This document shows positions 43,287 to 53,061 of a stretch of 64,000 bases of DNA, in pieces (within the stretch, counting starts at the first letter, position 1; the number at the start of each line of letters is the position of its first letter). The position numbers and the translations under genes were made by a program. The DNA lies in contig LNEI01000025.1 in assembly GCA_001464455.1 (NCBI GenBank), forward strand, positions 62,001 to 126,000, given 5' to 3'. The DNA comes from Acidobacteria bacterium Ga0077534. Lineage in GTDB: Bacteria > Acidobacteriota > Blastocatellia > Pyrinomonadales > Pyrinomonadaceae. Below the pieces are notes generated by a model, which saw nothing but the letters and a program-made list of their open reading frames with translations, was not told where the DNA came from and made no database searches.

Positions 43287-46200
43287 ATGATCCTATCCGT
43301 TCGCAAGCCTTCGCGGCTTTTCGTGTTTGCGTCGCTGTTTCTGCTTCTGGCAGGTTCGTTTGTCATTTCGAGCCAAACTCTACCGTCCTCCGACCCTAAT
43401 GATCCGCTGCGAACCCTGCAGTATCGAACGATCGGGCCGTTTCGCGGCGGTCGGTCTGTTGCGGTTGCAGGCGTTGCGTCGCAGCCGAATGTCTATTATT
43501 TCGGAGCAACGGGAGGCGGGGTTTGGAAAACAACCGATGCCGGAGTGAACTGGCTTCCTGTTTCCGACAAGTTCTTCAAGACTGGCTCGGTTGGTTCGAT
43601 CGACGTCGCGCCGTCTGACCCGAATGTGATCTACGTCGGAATGGGCGAGTCGGCCGTTCGCGGCAACGTCTCGCATGGTGACGGCGTTTACAAATCAGTC
43701 GATGCCGGAAAGACCTGGAAACACGTGGGTCTCGGCGATTCTCGGCAGATAGGCCGCGTTCGTGTGCATCCGAAGAATCCTGATGTCGTCTACGTCACGG
43801 CGATGGGCCACCTATGGGGGCCAAATCGCGAACGCGGCGTATTTCGCACCAAGGACGGCGGCAAAACCTGGCAGAACATTCTTTTTCGCAGCGACAAGGC
43901 GGGTGCATTTGATCTCGCGTGGGATGCGGCGAATCCAAATCTGATGTTCGCCACTTTCTGGCAAGTTCAGCGAACACCGTACAGCCTGATCTCGGGCGGC
44001 GAAGGTTCATCCGTCTATCGTTCTGAAGACGGTGGCGACACATGGACCGATATTTCGAAGAATCGTGGAATACCGGCGGGCGTTCTGGGCAAGATCGGCA
44101 TCTCGGTATCGCCTGTCAATCCGAGCCGCGTATTTGCCATGATCGAGGCCAGGGACGGCGGCCTTTATCGTTCGGACGACGGCGGAGAGAGCTGGCAGCG
44201 AGTTTCAGAAAGCCCGGCGATCCGTCAGCGGCCTTGGTACTACCATCGTGTCTATGCCGATACGCAAAATGCCGATATCGTGTATGTGCTGAACGTCGGG
44301 TTCCATAAATCTATAGACGGCGGCCGCACCTTTAGCACCATAGGCGTTCCCCACTCGGATAATCACGACCTGTGGATCGCACCTGATAACAACCAGAGAA
44401 TGATCAACTCCAACGATGGCGGGGCGAATGTGTCGAACGACGGTGGCCGAACCTGGACCGAACAGGACCAGGCAACGGCGCAGTTCTACCGCGTGGCGTT
44501 GGACAACGACTTTCCATACAACATTTACGGTGCCCAGCAGGATAACTCGACGATCAAGATAAAATCGCGGACCAATGAAGGTTCGATCACCGAGCAGCAT
44601 TGGCATGACGTTGGCGGCGGAGAATCGGGTTGGATCGCCCCGCATCCGGATAATTCGGATATCGTTTTCGCGGGCAGCTACGGCGGCTTATTGACGCGTT
44701 ACGACCACAAGACCAATCAGAGCCGAAACATCAATGTTTATCCCGATAATCCCATGGGAGCCGGGGCGGAAGCGATGAAATACCGATTTCAGTGGAACTT
44801 TCCGATCCTGTTTTCCCCACATAAAAGCGGCGGGAAACATCAGCTCTACACAGCGGGAAACATCCTTTTCCGTTCGCTGGACGAGGGGCAGTCGTGGCAG
44901 CCAATATCGACGGACTTGACCAGAAACGATAAGTCGAAACAGGGAACTTCGGGCGGGCCGATCACGCAGGACAATACGAGCGTTGAGTATTATTCGACCA
45001 TCTTTACCGTCGCTGAATCTGCGTTGACGGCAGGCGTGATCTGGGCGGGCTCGGACGACGGTCTCGTTCACGTCACGCGTGACGGAGGAAAGAATTGGTC
45101 GAAAGTAACGCCCTCGGACCTGCCGGAAGTCGCTCAGATCAACGCGATCGAGGCATCGCCGCATGACGCCGGAACCGCATATTTCGCGGCAACCGCGTAC
45201 AAGTCGGATGACTACAAACCCTACATTTACCGCACGACCGACTATGGCCAGACGTGGAAAAAGCTGGTTTCGGGAATCGCTCCTGATGCGTTCACCCGTG
45301 TTGTCCGAGCGGATCCGAATCGAAAAGGATTTCTATATGCCGGAACCGAAACCGGTATGTACTATTCGACCAATGACGGCGAATCGTGGCAGCCGCTCCA
45401 GCTAAACATGCCGATAGTGCCGATCACGGATCTCGCGGTGCACAAACGTGATATGGACCTGGTCGTCGCGACGCAGGGCCGTTCGTTTTACGTTCTCGAC
45501 AATCTGAACGTGCTCTACCAACTGGCGGATGCAAAGAATGCCGAGGCGACGCTCTTTAAGCCTGAGGACGCGTATCGACAGGCCGGCGGAGGTTTTGGTT
45601 TTTCATCCCCGACCGCGACCGTGGGAGCAAATCCGCCAAACGGTGCGGTGATCCACTACTGGCTAAAGTCGAAGCCTAAAGAGATCGCTCTTGAGTTTCT
45701 AGATTCGACCGGAAAAGTTGTAAGACGTTTTACGGGCCGTGGCGGGCCGGGTGAAATGCCCGTCGCTTCGGACGTTGGCCTAAATCGCTTTGTCTGGAAT
45801 TACCGGATGCCAAACGCCGCCGGGCTTCCCGGCCTGATAATGTGGGCCGGATCGCTCGCAGGGCCGCGTGTCGTACCCGGGAATTATCAGGTTCGGCTAA
45901 CGGTGGACGGAAAGGCCGTTGGGACCGAAAGCTTTGCACTCAAGGCTGATCCACGCCTTACTACGACCCAGGCGGATTTTCAGAAGCAGTACGATTTTCT
46001 GATGAGAACCAATCAGAAAGTGACGGAAACGCATAATTCGATCGCTGAGATACGCGATCTGAAAAAGCAGCTTGATGATCTGAGTGCCCGTCTCAAGGCC
46101 GATCAAAAGGATCTGAAAGATCAGGCTGCCGCGATCGGAAACAAGCTGACGGCGGTCGAAGAAGAGTTGATCCAGACCAAGATCCGCTCATCTCAGGACG

Positions 46201-46424
46201 CGCTGAATTTCCCGATCAAGCTGAACAACAAGCTCGCCGCGCTTCACGCGACGGTCGACGGAGGCGATTTTCCGCCGACAAACCAGGCGTCCGATGTCTA
46301 CGCAGACCTAACGGCGAAGATCGATGCTCAGCTCGCGATCCTCGCCAGAATCAAGGCAGAGGATATAGCCGCATTTAACAAGTCGTTTTCCGGCAAGGGC
46401 TTGCCGGTCGTGGTCGTTCGTTAG
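43287..46424 (+). CDS. Large exported Asp-box (VPS10/sortilin-like, BNR) repeat protein
   Basis: A 1045-aa secreted protein. After the signal peptide, about eleven Asp-box repeats of the S-x-D-x-G-x-x-W type can be read: VWKTTDAGVNW, VYKSVDAGKTWKH, VFRTKDGGKTWQN, VYRSEDGGDTWTD, LYRSDDGGESWQR, LFRSLDEGQSWQP, VHVTRDGGKNWSK, IYRTTDYGQTWKK and MYYSTNDGESWQP among them. These form one or two ten-bladed beta-propellers like sortilin. From about 760 there is a beta-rich FlgD/Ig-like domain, then a helical, coiled-coil-like tail (RDLKKQLDDLSARLKADQK) to the end. No catalytic motif of a sialidase is seen. A propeller with binding role is the safest call. Confidence 0.88.
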   Translation: MILSVRKPSRLFVFASLFLLLAGSFVISSQTLPSSDPNDPLRTLQYRTIGPFRGGRSVAVAGVASQPNVYYFGATGGGVWKTTDAGVNWLPVSDKFFKTGSVGSIDVAPSDPNVIYVGMGESAVRGNVSHGDGVYKSVDAGKTWKHVGLGDSRQIGRVRVHPKNPDVVYVTAMGHLWGPNRERGVFRTKDGGKTWQNILFRSDKAGAFDLAWDAANPNLMFATFWQVQRTPYSLISGGEGSSVYRSEDGGDTWTDISKNRGIPAGVLGKIGISVSPVNPSRVFAMIEARDGGLYRSDDGGESWQRVSESPAIRQRPWYYHRVYADTQNADIVYVLNVGFHKSIDGGRTFSTIGVPHSDNHDLWIAPDNNQRMINSNDGGANVSNDGGRTWTEQDQATAQFYRVALDNDFPYNIYGAQQDNSTIKIKSRTNEGSITEQHWHDVGGGESGWIAPHPDNSDIVFAGSYGGLLTRYDHKTNQSRNINVYPDNPMGAGAEAMKYRFQWNFPILFSPHKSGGKHQLYTAGNILFRSLDEGQSWQPISTDLTRNDKSKQGTSGGPITQDNTSVEYYSTIFTVAESALTAGVIWAGSDDGLVHVTRDGGKNWSKVTPSDLPEVAQINAIEASPHDAGTAYFAATAYKSDDYKPYIYRTTDYGQTWKKLVSGIAPDAFTRVVRADPNRKGFLYAGTETGMYYSTNDGESWQPLQLNMPIVPITDLAVHKRDMDLVVATQGRSFYVLDNLNVLYQLADAKNAEATLFKPEDAYRQAGGGFGFSSPTATVGANPPNGAVIHYWLKSKPKEIALEFLDSTGKVVRRFTGRGGPGEMPVASDVGLNRFVWNYRMPNAAGLPGLIMWAGSLAGPRVVPGNYQVRLTVDGKAVGTESFALKADPRLTTTQADFQKQYDFLMRTNQKVTETHNSIAEIRDLKKQLDDLSARLKADQKDLKDQAAAIGNKLTAVEEELIQTKIRSSQDALNFPIKLNNKLAALHATVDGGDFPPTNQASDVYADLTAKIDAQLAILARIKAEDIAAFNKSFSGKGLPVVVVR

Positions 46425-46435
46425 TCCGCAGTGGC

Positions 46436-46816
46436 TCAATGGCCTGCCGGGTCGTTGAGCCACCATTGATTTCCCCACGGGTCAATAAACCCGGCAGCTC
46501 GTCCATAACCTTGGTCCGAAGGCTCCTGATTCCCAATGGCTCCGTGCTCCAGGCCTTTGGCGTAAACGCCGTCGACATCCGAAACGATGACAAACATCCC
46601 GCACGGAAACGGCTTCCATTCGGCGCTGGCGACGCCAAACATGATCGTGCCGCCGTTTATCGAATACTCGGCGTGGATCACGCCGCCGCCATCGTGATCG
46701 ACTCGCAGTATCTCTCTTGCGCCGAAGATCTCGGTTATAAATTTAATAAATCCCTCGGCATCGTTCGGCAGGACGATATAGGGCATGACCGGTGAATAGT
46801 GTTCAGGTATGCTCAT
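46436..46816 (-). CDS. VOC/glyoxalase-bleomycin resistance superfamily protein (PhnB-like)
   Basis: A 126-aa VOC-fold protein. Family features: VMPYIVLPNDAEGFIKFITEIFGAREI, HAEYSINGGTIMFG, VDGVYAKGLEHGA and the C-terminal GFIDPWGNQWWL. This is the PhnB/YdcE-like subgroup of the glyoxalase superfamily; enzyme activity is not certain. GGAGAAAC lies before the ATG. Convergent with the Asp-box gene (11-bp gap). Confidence 0.88.
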   Translation of the reverse strand: MSIPEHYSPVMPYIVLPNDAEGFIKFITEIFGAREILRVDHDGGGVIHAEYSINGGTIMFGVASAEWKPFPCGMFVIVSDVDGVYAKGLEHGAIGNQEPSDQGYGRAAGFIDPWGNQWWLNDPAGH

Positions 46817-46929
46817 TGGCGTTTCTCCTTTATCGAGGCTTCAGATTCTTTATTGACAGCGGTTATCTGGCTCAGCACTTACAGCCCTTTGCCGTCTCGC
46901 TCTAACAAATACGTCGGATGCCCAAGATC

Positions 46930-47148
46930 CTAGCGCGCTTGTTCTCGCCATGCCGCCATCGCCTCGGCCGCACCTGCGTGCATTATCTCTGGTTTGTGGT
47001 ATTTCCAGTATTTTTCAAACTCTTCTGCTGACATTTGCGTATTTTCTTCGCGAGTCTTTTCTTTGAGAAAATTCTCGGCCCATGCGCGGATGTCCATATC
47101 TTTATTCAACGCCGTGCGGGCGCCGTGCATCATATTGTCACGTTCCAT
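46930..47148 (-). CDS. Small hypothetical protein divergent from the M16 pair
   Basis: A 72-aa, Glu/Lys/Ala-rich helical protein starting MERDNMMHGARTALNKDMD, with a possible Trp-rich segment near the end (YWKYHKPEIMHAGAAEAMAAW). No family recognised. The start at 47148 has a weak GAGGGAT ribosome site and avoids overlap with the M16 gene; the longer upstream frame is rejected for that reason. Confidence 0.5.
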   Translation of the reverse strand: MERDNMMHGARTALNKDMDIRAWAENFLKEKTREENTQMSAEEFEKYWKYHKPEIMHAGAAEAMAAWREQAR

Positions 47149-47213
47149 TCGATATCCCTCTCGTGTGTTACATTTTAGATAAGTCAGATAACAAGCAATT
47201 TTATCGGAGCATT

Positions 47214-48734
47214 GTGAAAAAACTTCTTGTCTCATTTTTGATTCTAACATCGCTTGTCGCGACATCCGCTAGTGCCCAGAAGACGGCCGAATATCTCGGC
47301 CCAAAGATCAAGCCGCCGGCGGCCGGCCAGCAGGCGGCCTATGAGGTTCCGATCGTCACGAAAAAACTGGCGAATGGAATGGAGATCATCGTTCTGCAGG
47401 ATTCCTCGGTGCCGCTCGTAACGATCGAGTTTGCCGTCCGAAACGGCTCGTTTACCGAACCGCCCGAGCTAAATGGCCTTTCGCATCTTTATGAACACAT
47501 GTTCTTTAAGACCAATAAAGCGACGGCGATCTTTCGGTGCGAATATATCCAGTTTCGCAACTTGGCGGCCTTCAGAAATCTCGGCTGTGACAACGATTTC
47601 AGGCTAAAGCCTGAGATAAAGGACTGGAGCTACGTCGGGCTGATAGACCAGCTTGGCATCGTAAATAACGGTACAACTCGTGAGGAGGTCGTCCAGTACT
47701 ACTTCACTACGACGAGCCCCAACATCCTTCCGGCATTGCGTTTTATCAAGGATGCTGCTCGATATCCGGTGTTTGACGAACAGGAATTCGAGGGCGAAAA
47801 GCAGAACGTTCTCGCCGAGCTCGACCGGAACCTTTCGCAGCCCGGCTATTACCTCAATCAGGAGTCGCTCAACCGCCTTTTTTACAAATATCCAACCCGC
47901 AAAAGCCCCGGCGGCACAAAGGCAACCGTTGCAGCCGCAACTACGGATCAAATGCGGCTCATCCAGTCTCGTTACTATGTTCCGAATAATTCGGCACTCA
48001 TCGTGACCGGCGACGTCGATCCGCAGCATATTTTCAAGTTGACCGAAGAGTTGTTTGGCGACTGGAAAAGAGCGGAGGATCCATTTGTGAAATTTCCGCT
48101 GGTCGAGCATCCGCCGCTGACTAAAAGCGAAGGCGTGATCGTCAATCAGCCGGTTCAGAGTGTTCTGGTACAGGTCAGTTGGCAAGGGCCTTCGATAGGA
48201 AAAGACGATGCAGCGACTTACGCGGCGGACGTTTTTTCATTTATTATTCGCCAGCCGGATTCACGTTTTCAACGGGCACTTGTCGATTCCCAGTTAACGA
48301 CGGGTGCGAACATCGGTTATTACACCCAACGAAATGTCGGGCCCATCCAAGCGATCGTTTCGACTAGCCCCGAAAAAGCAAAAGCAGCGATGAAGGCGCT
48401 TTATGCCGAGATCGCCCAGTTCGATAAGCCGAACTATTTCACCGACGAGGAGCTCGAAAGCGCGAAAACGCTGCTCGAGGCGGACGACCTCTACAGCCGT
48501 GACAAACTCAGCGAATACGGCCGTACGCTTAGCTTCTGGTGGTCGACGACCGGCATCGACTATTTCCGCGGCTATCATAAGAATCTGCGAGCGACGACGC
48601 GTGCCGACATTATCAAATACGTGAAAACTTACATCCAGAACAAACCGCGGATCAGCGTCGCGTTAATATCAACCGAACAGCAGGCGATCGCAAAGTTGAC
48701 AACCGAAGACCTTACAGGAGGTGCGGCGAAATGA
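47214..48734 (+). CDS. Exported M16 zinc peptidase, active subunit, with an in-frame insertion
   Basis: A 506-aa secreted insulinase-family peptidase. The GTG at 47214 with GGAG upstream gives a normal signal peptide (LTSLVATSASAQ). The inverted zinc motif HLYEH (residues 91-95) and third ligand E195 in EKQNVLAEL are present. The spacing from H95 to E195 is 100, against about 77 in typical members; the excess falls in residues about 104-138 (FRCEYIQFRNLAAF..., KPEIKDW), which are encoded around a palindrome at 47599. This looks like an in-frame repeat insertion. It is paired with an inactive-looking M16 gene by an ATGA overlap. Confidence 0.87.
   Translation: MKKLLVSFLILTSLVATSASAQKTAEYLGPKIKPPAAGQQAAYEVPIVTKKLANGMEIIVLQDSSVPLVTIEFAVRNGSFTEPPELNGLSHLYEHMFFKTNKATAIFRCEYIQFRNLAAFRNLGCDNDFRLKPEIKDWSYVGLIDQLGIVNNGTTREEVVQYYFTTTSPNILPALRFIKDAARYPVFDEQEFEGEKQNVLAELDRNLSQPGYYLNQESLNRLFYKYPTRKSPGGTKATVAAATTDQMRLIQSRYYVPNNSALIVTGDVDPQHIFKLTEELFGDWKRAEDPFVKFPLVEHPPLTKSEGVIVNQPVQSVLVQVSWQGPSIGKDDAATYAADVFSFIIRQPDSRFQRALVDSQLTTGANIGYYTQRNVGPIQAIVSTSPEKAKAAMKALYAEIAQFDKPNYFTDEELESAKTLLEADDLYSRDKLSEYGRTLSFWWSTTGIDYFRGYHKNLRATTRADIIKYVKTYIQNKPRISVALISTEQQAIAKLTTEDLTGGAAK
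47599..47614. repeat. Palindrome inside the extra segment of the M16 gene
   Basis: TCAGGC / GCCTGA with a TAAA loop. It lies inside the roughly 25-35-codon extra stretch between the HxxEH motif and the third zinc ligand, so the insert is probably derived from a palindromic repeat. Confidence 0.6.
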
Positions 48735-50065
48735 AGAAACTCCTGATCAGGTTTACGCTCTTTTCATTTCTCGTTGTCTCGGCTTTGCAAGGCGTTTCGG
48801 CCCAAACGGGCGTAACGACCGCGGCCGGGCAGATATCCGAATTTGACGTCAACGGGCTAAAAGTTCTGGTAAAACGACGAACCGGAACCCCGACAGTCGC
48901 CGCCGGGCTTTTTTTTCGCGGCGGGGTCAAGGAACTTACGCCCGAGAATGCCGGCATCGAGGCTTTTACCCTAAATGTCGCCGCTGAGGGAACGAAAACC
49001 TACCCGCGTGCGAGGCTGAGAAAGGAAACTTCGAGCGTCGGTACGGTCATCACTTCGGGGTCAAACAGCGATTTCAGTGCGCTCGCGTTGGGATGTACGA
49101 AACAGGATTTCGAACACTCGTGGAAGATCTTTACCGACGTAGTGGTCAATCCTACTTTTCTGCCCGAGGACGTCGAACGCGTTCGTGGTGTGTTTGTTAC
49201 AGGGCTTAGATCCCAGGGCGATTCGCCGGAAGGACTGCTTGAGCTGACCAATGATTCGATATTGTACGCGGGCCATCCATACGCCATCGAGCCGCAGGGG
49301 ACGGTCGCGACGATCTCCAAATTCAAACCTGCCGACCTCGCCGCTTATCACAAACGCTTGGTTGAAACGTCGCGAATGCTCCTCGTCATCGTCGGCGATC
49401 TCGACCCGGCCGCTGTGAAAACGATGGTCGAAAGCTCTTTCGGAAAACTTCCTCGCGGCAATTACGTGGATAAACCGATCCCGGCACTAAACTTCACCAA
49501 GCCGACCGTCGATGTTTCGGCCAAGTCCCTCGAGACGAATTATGTAAAGGGCACTTTCGCCGCACCTTCGCTCCGCGACCCTGATTATTACGCGATGCGA
49601 ACCGCGATCACCGTTTTGCAGTCGAATGTCTTCCAGGAGGTTCGTGTACGTCGCAATCTGTCGTACGCTCCGGATGCCGAGCTCGGTGACAACGCGACGA
49701 ACACCGCCTCGATCTCAGCCTCGACCAGCAGGCCTAACGAAGCAGTAGCCGTAATGCTCGATGAGATACGGAAGATCAAGGCAGGCTCAGTAGACGCAGA
49801 CGAGATCGCCCGGATGAGTGCGTATTTTCTCACGACCTACTACATTAAGCAGGAAACGAATGCCGCACAGGCTTCGGAACTCGCTCAGTATGAAATGCTC
49901 GGCGGCGGCTGGCAAAATTCGCTCGACTTTCTCGGAAAGATGAGAAGAGTAAAACCCGAAGAAATACGGGCTGCCGCAAATAAATACATGAAAAACATTC
50001 GCGTCGTCATCGTCGGAAACCCGGCAGATGTCGACAAGGCGGCGTTGCTAACGAGCCTTCAATAG
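48731..50065 (+). CDS. Exported M16-family protein, probable non-catalytic partner
   Basis: A 444-aa secreted paralogue. The position of HxxEH is NAGIEAF (no histidines), so it lacks the zinc site; the domain pair is otherwise kept (TYPRARLRKETSSVGT, GHPYAIEPQGTVATISKF). It resembles the inactive alpha or core subunits that complete M16 heterodimers such as mitochondrial processing peptidase. Signal peptide ends near SAQTG. Overlaps the active gene by four bases, so one-to-one expression is expected. Confidence 0.88.
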   Translation: MKKLLIRFTLFSFLVVSALQGVSAQTGVTTAAGQISEFDVNGLKVLVKRRTGTPTVAAGLFFRGGVKELTPENAGIEAFTLNVAAEGTKTYPRARLRKETSSVGTVITSGSNSDFSALALGCTKQDFEHSWKIFTDVVVNPTFLPEDVERVRGVFVTGLRSQGDSPEGLLELTNDSILYAGHPYAIEPQGTVATISKFKPADLAAYHKRLVETSRMLLVIVGDLDPAAVKTMVESSFGKLPRGNYVDKPIPALNFTKPTVDVSAKSLETNYVKGTFAAPSLRDPDYYAMRTAITVLQSNVFQEVRVRRNLSYAPDAELGDNATNTASISASTSRPNEAVAVMLDEIRKIKAGSVDADEIARMSAYFLTTYYIKQETNAAQASELAQYEMLGGGWQNSLDFLGKMRRVKPEEIRAAANKYMKNIRVVIVGNPADVDKAALLTSLQ

Positions 50066-50238
50066 GCTCTGCTTTTGCATCTCCTTGGAGACAGGGAATA
50101 CCGACATATAAATTCTAACGATTGCGGCCAAAAAAATTTCATGTCTCGGTCGCTAGGGTCGCGGTGGGTGCTATTTAATGCACAAGATGTGTCATTACGA
50201 CACAAAAAGTACTCAAATTAGGACTGTAAGCTGTAGAA

Positions 50239-50283
50239 AACGCGGATCTCGATCGATATTTAGAACCGATCGGGATCCGCGTT
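50239..50283. terminator. Strong bidirectional hairpin between M16 and FecR genes
   Basis: A 17-bp stem with one G-T pair (AACGCGGATCTCGATCG / CGATCGGGATCCGCGTT) and an 11-base loop, between two convergent genes. There is no long T-run. Confidence 0.8.
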
Positions 50284-50300
50284 ATCTGTTTGGCAGCCAA

Positions 50301-52214
50301 CTAGCGAGTAATTGGTTTTTCCTTCTGTGAGGGAGCTGGCCGCGATACATCCTTCGACGGAGCCTTGGCTGGCGGTGGATCGTTCTTAGGAGCCTGTTTG
50401 ACTGGCGGCTGTGTCCGTTCGATACGCTGCGGCGGATCTTTACGCTCGGTCTGACGGGGCTGCGGCTGTGATTGTGGTCTGGGCGTTCTTGTTCTCTCGA
50501 CCGTCTCGGGAGCCGTGTAGATTGGAGCGGGCTGTCGAACCTTGGTTGGCTCGCTCCCCGGCGGTGTGGCCCTTACCGGGTCGACCGGTTGGCGAAGAAC
50601 AGGCGTGCGTTCGATCGCCCCGGTATTTCTGGGCTGGGTGCCGCGAACCGGTTCACGCGTCTCCGTTTCAGTTGTTTTGGGCGGACGGCCGCCAAACATT
50701 CGTGTCTTCTGCAGCTCGCCATCGAGCGGGGCCTTTGCCTTTCGCGGTGCGGCTCCGACGCGCGTCTGTACCGCCGGATCGATCTTTGGGCGTTCCGTTA
50801 TTACATCGGTTGTACGCTTCTTGTCTTTGTAGTCCGGCAGCATAGGCGATAGATCGCCTTCGGGGTTAAGGAAGACCGTCTTCGCGATCGGCTCAGGGGC
50901 CGTCATTACCCGCATATTTCGTTTTCCGAAGTCTTTAGAATCGGTCGTAATAATGCCGGTCGGAGGAACATCGATCGGATACTTCCCATTTCGAATCTTG
51001 CCCGTCTGGACGGCTCCGGTCAGCGGCGGATTGCGTGGGTCACGGGCGATCGTACCAGGATTGGTGCTGTTGCGACGACGCTGGTAATTCCAGTTGAAAT
51101 TGTTCCGTCGGCGGTGATACGAAAGCGGATACCAGCAGACGTTGTTGTTGTATATGTTGATAACAACCAAGGCGGGCGACCACCAGCTTCGTCGCGATCG
51201 GTAATACCCGTATGGCGACCAGACCCAGCGGCCTCTGTAGTTGAACCATCGTCCGTGGTGGTACGTCGCCCATCCCCACGGTTCGTCGTTTACCCATGTC
51301 CAACCGTAAGGCGGCATCCAACGCCAATGGCCGTAGCGGTAAGGAGACCAATTAGAATACTGAGCTGTGGCAAGCCGGCTCGGCTGCCAAACGTAGCCGT
51401 AATCGTCCGTATCGACCCAGTCACCGTTGTCATTAAGGTCCTCAGCACCATACAGATCCTGATCGTAGTACTTTCCGTAATGGGCGTCCTTTAGCCCGCG
51501 AGCGACACTTTCTTCACGATCAAAGATCCATAGGGCAAAGTTGTCATTCGACGAGAACGAAGCCGACGTTTCCCACTCACCTTCGTTTGGGCCATCGATA
51601 AAGACGCGCGCCGTTCGCTGATCTTTCAAGGTAAAGCCCGCGTTTTCAGAATATACCCTGGCTTCACCGCCATTATCTACGGTCAATTGAACCTCGCCGC
51701 CGCCCTGTTTCCCGGCCTCAAACATGTATCGCCCGGCTTTCTGAACCGCGATCGTGACCTTTGGCCCGTCGATCTCGAAGAACGACCGTTCCTTATCGAA
51801 GTTGTTGGTCAAAAGGCTTGCCCGTCCCGTTGAAAGGCTGGCGGCAATTCCGTGATCCTTAAGAGTCGCGAGTTTCAGGATCGAATTTTTATCCAGCCGC
51901 AGATGGGTATTCTTATCGAACTGAATTTCTAGCCTTGAGTAAGTCTCGGTGATGATCTCATCGCCCTCGACGATCGGCAGATTCAGCGTGACAGTTTCCC
52001 ACTCTTCGGCTCCGCCGCGACGGATCTTTGCATCGCCGGCGACCGAACTTATCCTCGCAACTCGATCGGTTACTTCGGGCGTTTCGTCTTCGTCGTCGAT
52101 GACAAAGTTTCCTCCTGCCGGACGATTGACGTCGCTGGCCGACGAGCCAAAAGATACGACCGAAAGTGAAAAAAGGGCTAGTAAAATGAACGGCAGTTTG
52201 ATGGATAACCTCAT
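50301..52214 (-). CDS. FecR-domain and DUF6600 exported protein with Pro-rich tail
   Basis: A 637-aa secreted protein. Signal peptide near SVVSFGSSAS. The FecR-like sensor domain (about 55-190) reads VARISSVAGDAKIRRGGAEEW, PIVEGDEIITETYSRLEIQF. It is followed by the DUF6600 segment (240-360), very rich in Trp and Tyr (GYVWQPSRLA, NWSPYRYGHWRW, WVWSPYGYYRS). The last 260 residues are a Pro/Arg/Thr-rich unstructured tail with many PRxT pieces. No anti-sigma transmembrane arrangement is seen, so it is likely a surface or periplasmic protein. Confidence 0.88.
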   Translation of the reverse strand: MRLSIKLPFILLALFSLSVVSFGSSASDVNRPAGGNFVIDDEDETPEVTDRVARISSVAGDAKIRRGGAEEWETVTLNLPIVEGDEIITETYSRLEIQFDKNTHLRLDKNSILKLATLKDHGIAASLSTGRASLLTNNFDKERSFFEIDGPKVTIAVQKAGRYMFEAGKQGGGEVQLTVDNGGEARVYSENAGFTLKDQRTARVFIDGPNEGEWETSASFSSNDNFALWIFDREESVARGLKDAHYGKYYDQDLYGAEDLNDNGDWVDTDDYGYVWQPSRLATAQYSNWSPYRYGHWRWMPPYGWTWVNDEPWGWATYHHGRWFNYRGRWVWSPYGYYRSRRSWWSPALVVINIYNNNVCWYPLSYHRRRNNFNWNYQRRRNSTNPGTIARDPRNPPLTGAVQTGKIRNGKYPIDVPPTGIITTDSKDFGKRNMRVMTAPEPIAKTVFLNPEGDLSPMLPDYKDKKRTTDVITERPKIDPAVQTRVGAAPRKAKAPLDGELQKTRMFGGRPPKTTETETREPVRGTQPRNTGAIERTPVLRQPVDPVRATPPGSEPTKVRQPAPIYTAPETVERTRTPRPQSQPQPRQTERKDPPQRIERTQPPVKQAPKNDPPPAKAPSKDVSRPAPSQKEKPITR

Positions 52215-52478
52215 GTTCTTACCTACTCCAGATGGATCTTGAACGTATTGGGAGAGTTCTTAGAAGATTACATGGCAACAAGTATTCCAATGCTCACGAA
52301 GAAAAGAAAACAGCAAAAAATCTGAGGGAAATGCGTTTTCACGACAAAACGATAGCCTGAAATCGTATAGCCCCAGGCCGGCTCCGTAGCAAATCGTGTA
52401 GGGCCGGTATTGCGTGGGTCTTATCTAAAAATATAAACTCAGGGTTGCGGTGGCCGGATAGATAACCGCTGATCATTT

Positions 52479-52988
52479 ATGAATAAAATCGCAATTTTAC
52501 TTACGCTAACTATCTTTTTCGCCGTACCAGGCTTTGCTCAGAAGGCTGCTACTGGAACCTCCGATCCATCGAAGGGGGTTCGAGCTGCATTCGATCGTCT
52601 CGTCGACGGCATCAAGCAGGTCGATGCCGAGAAGGTCATGTCAACCTATGAGAAAAGCGACCGCTTGCTGATCTTTAATAACAACGGAACCGCAACCATC
52701 GGTTGGGAGACGGTCAAGAGCAATGTCGAATCGTCATACGCAAAGGTCGCAAACGTAACGCTCGAGATCACAGGACTGCGGGTTGAGATGCTGGGGAAAA
52801 CCGCTGCCTACGTAAGCTGCAAATGGAAGCAGACTCAGGAATATGATGGCAAGGTCGAAAATTCAGCGGGACGAATGACACTTATTTACAAACTCGTCGG
52901 AAAAGATTGGAAGATCACTCACCGTCACACGTCGCCAGACCGGCCAGATGCTGCACGCCCCGTTTTCCCTTCGGAGCGCATTGATTGA
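52479..52988 (+). CDS. Exported NTF2/SnoaL-like protein (DUF4440-type)
   Basis: A 169-aa secreted protein with a Sec signal peptide (FAVPGFAQ). The NTF2-like fold is suggested by AFDRLVDGIKQVDAEKVMSTY, RLLIFNNNGTATIGWETVKSN, ITGLRVEMLGKTAAYVSCKW and the C-terminal RMTLIYKLVGKDWKITHRHTS. The family is used for small-molecule binding or as ketosteroid-isomerase-like catalysts, with no assigned substrate here. A terminator at 53009 follows. Confidence 0.88.
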   Translation: MNKIAILLTLTIFFAVPGFAQKAATGTSDPSKGVRAAFDRLVDGIKQVDAEKVMSTYEKSDRLLIFNNNGTATIGWETVKSNVESSYAKVANVTLEITGLRVEMLGKTAAYVSCKWKQTQEYDGKVENSAGRMTLIYKLVGKDWKITHRHTSPDRPDAARPVFPSERID

Positions 52989-53008
52989 ACCTCAGACGTT
53001 TCACATCG

Positions 53009-53042
53009 AAAAAAGCCGCCCTTTTTCGGGGCGGCTTTTTTT
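53009..53042. terminator. Bidirectional terminator after the NTF2-like gene
   Basis: Stem AAAAAGCCGCCC / GGGCGGCTTTTT with an internal loop of about 7 bases and flanking A and T runs. It serves two convergent genes. Confidence 0.93.
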
Positions 53043-53061
53043 CTTTGAAAGGTGTTCGAGA

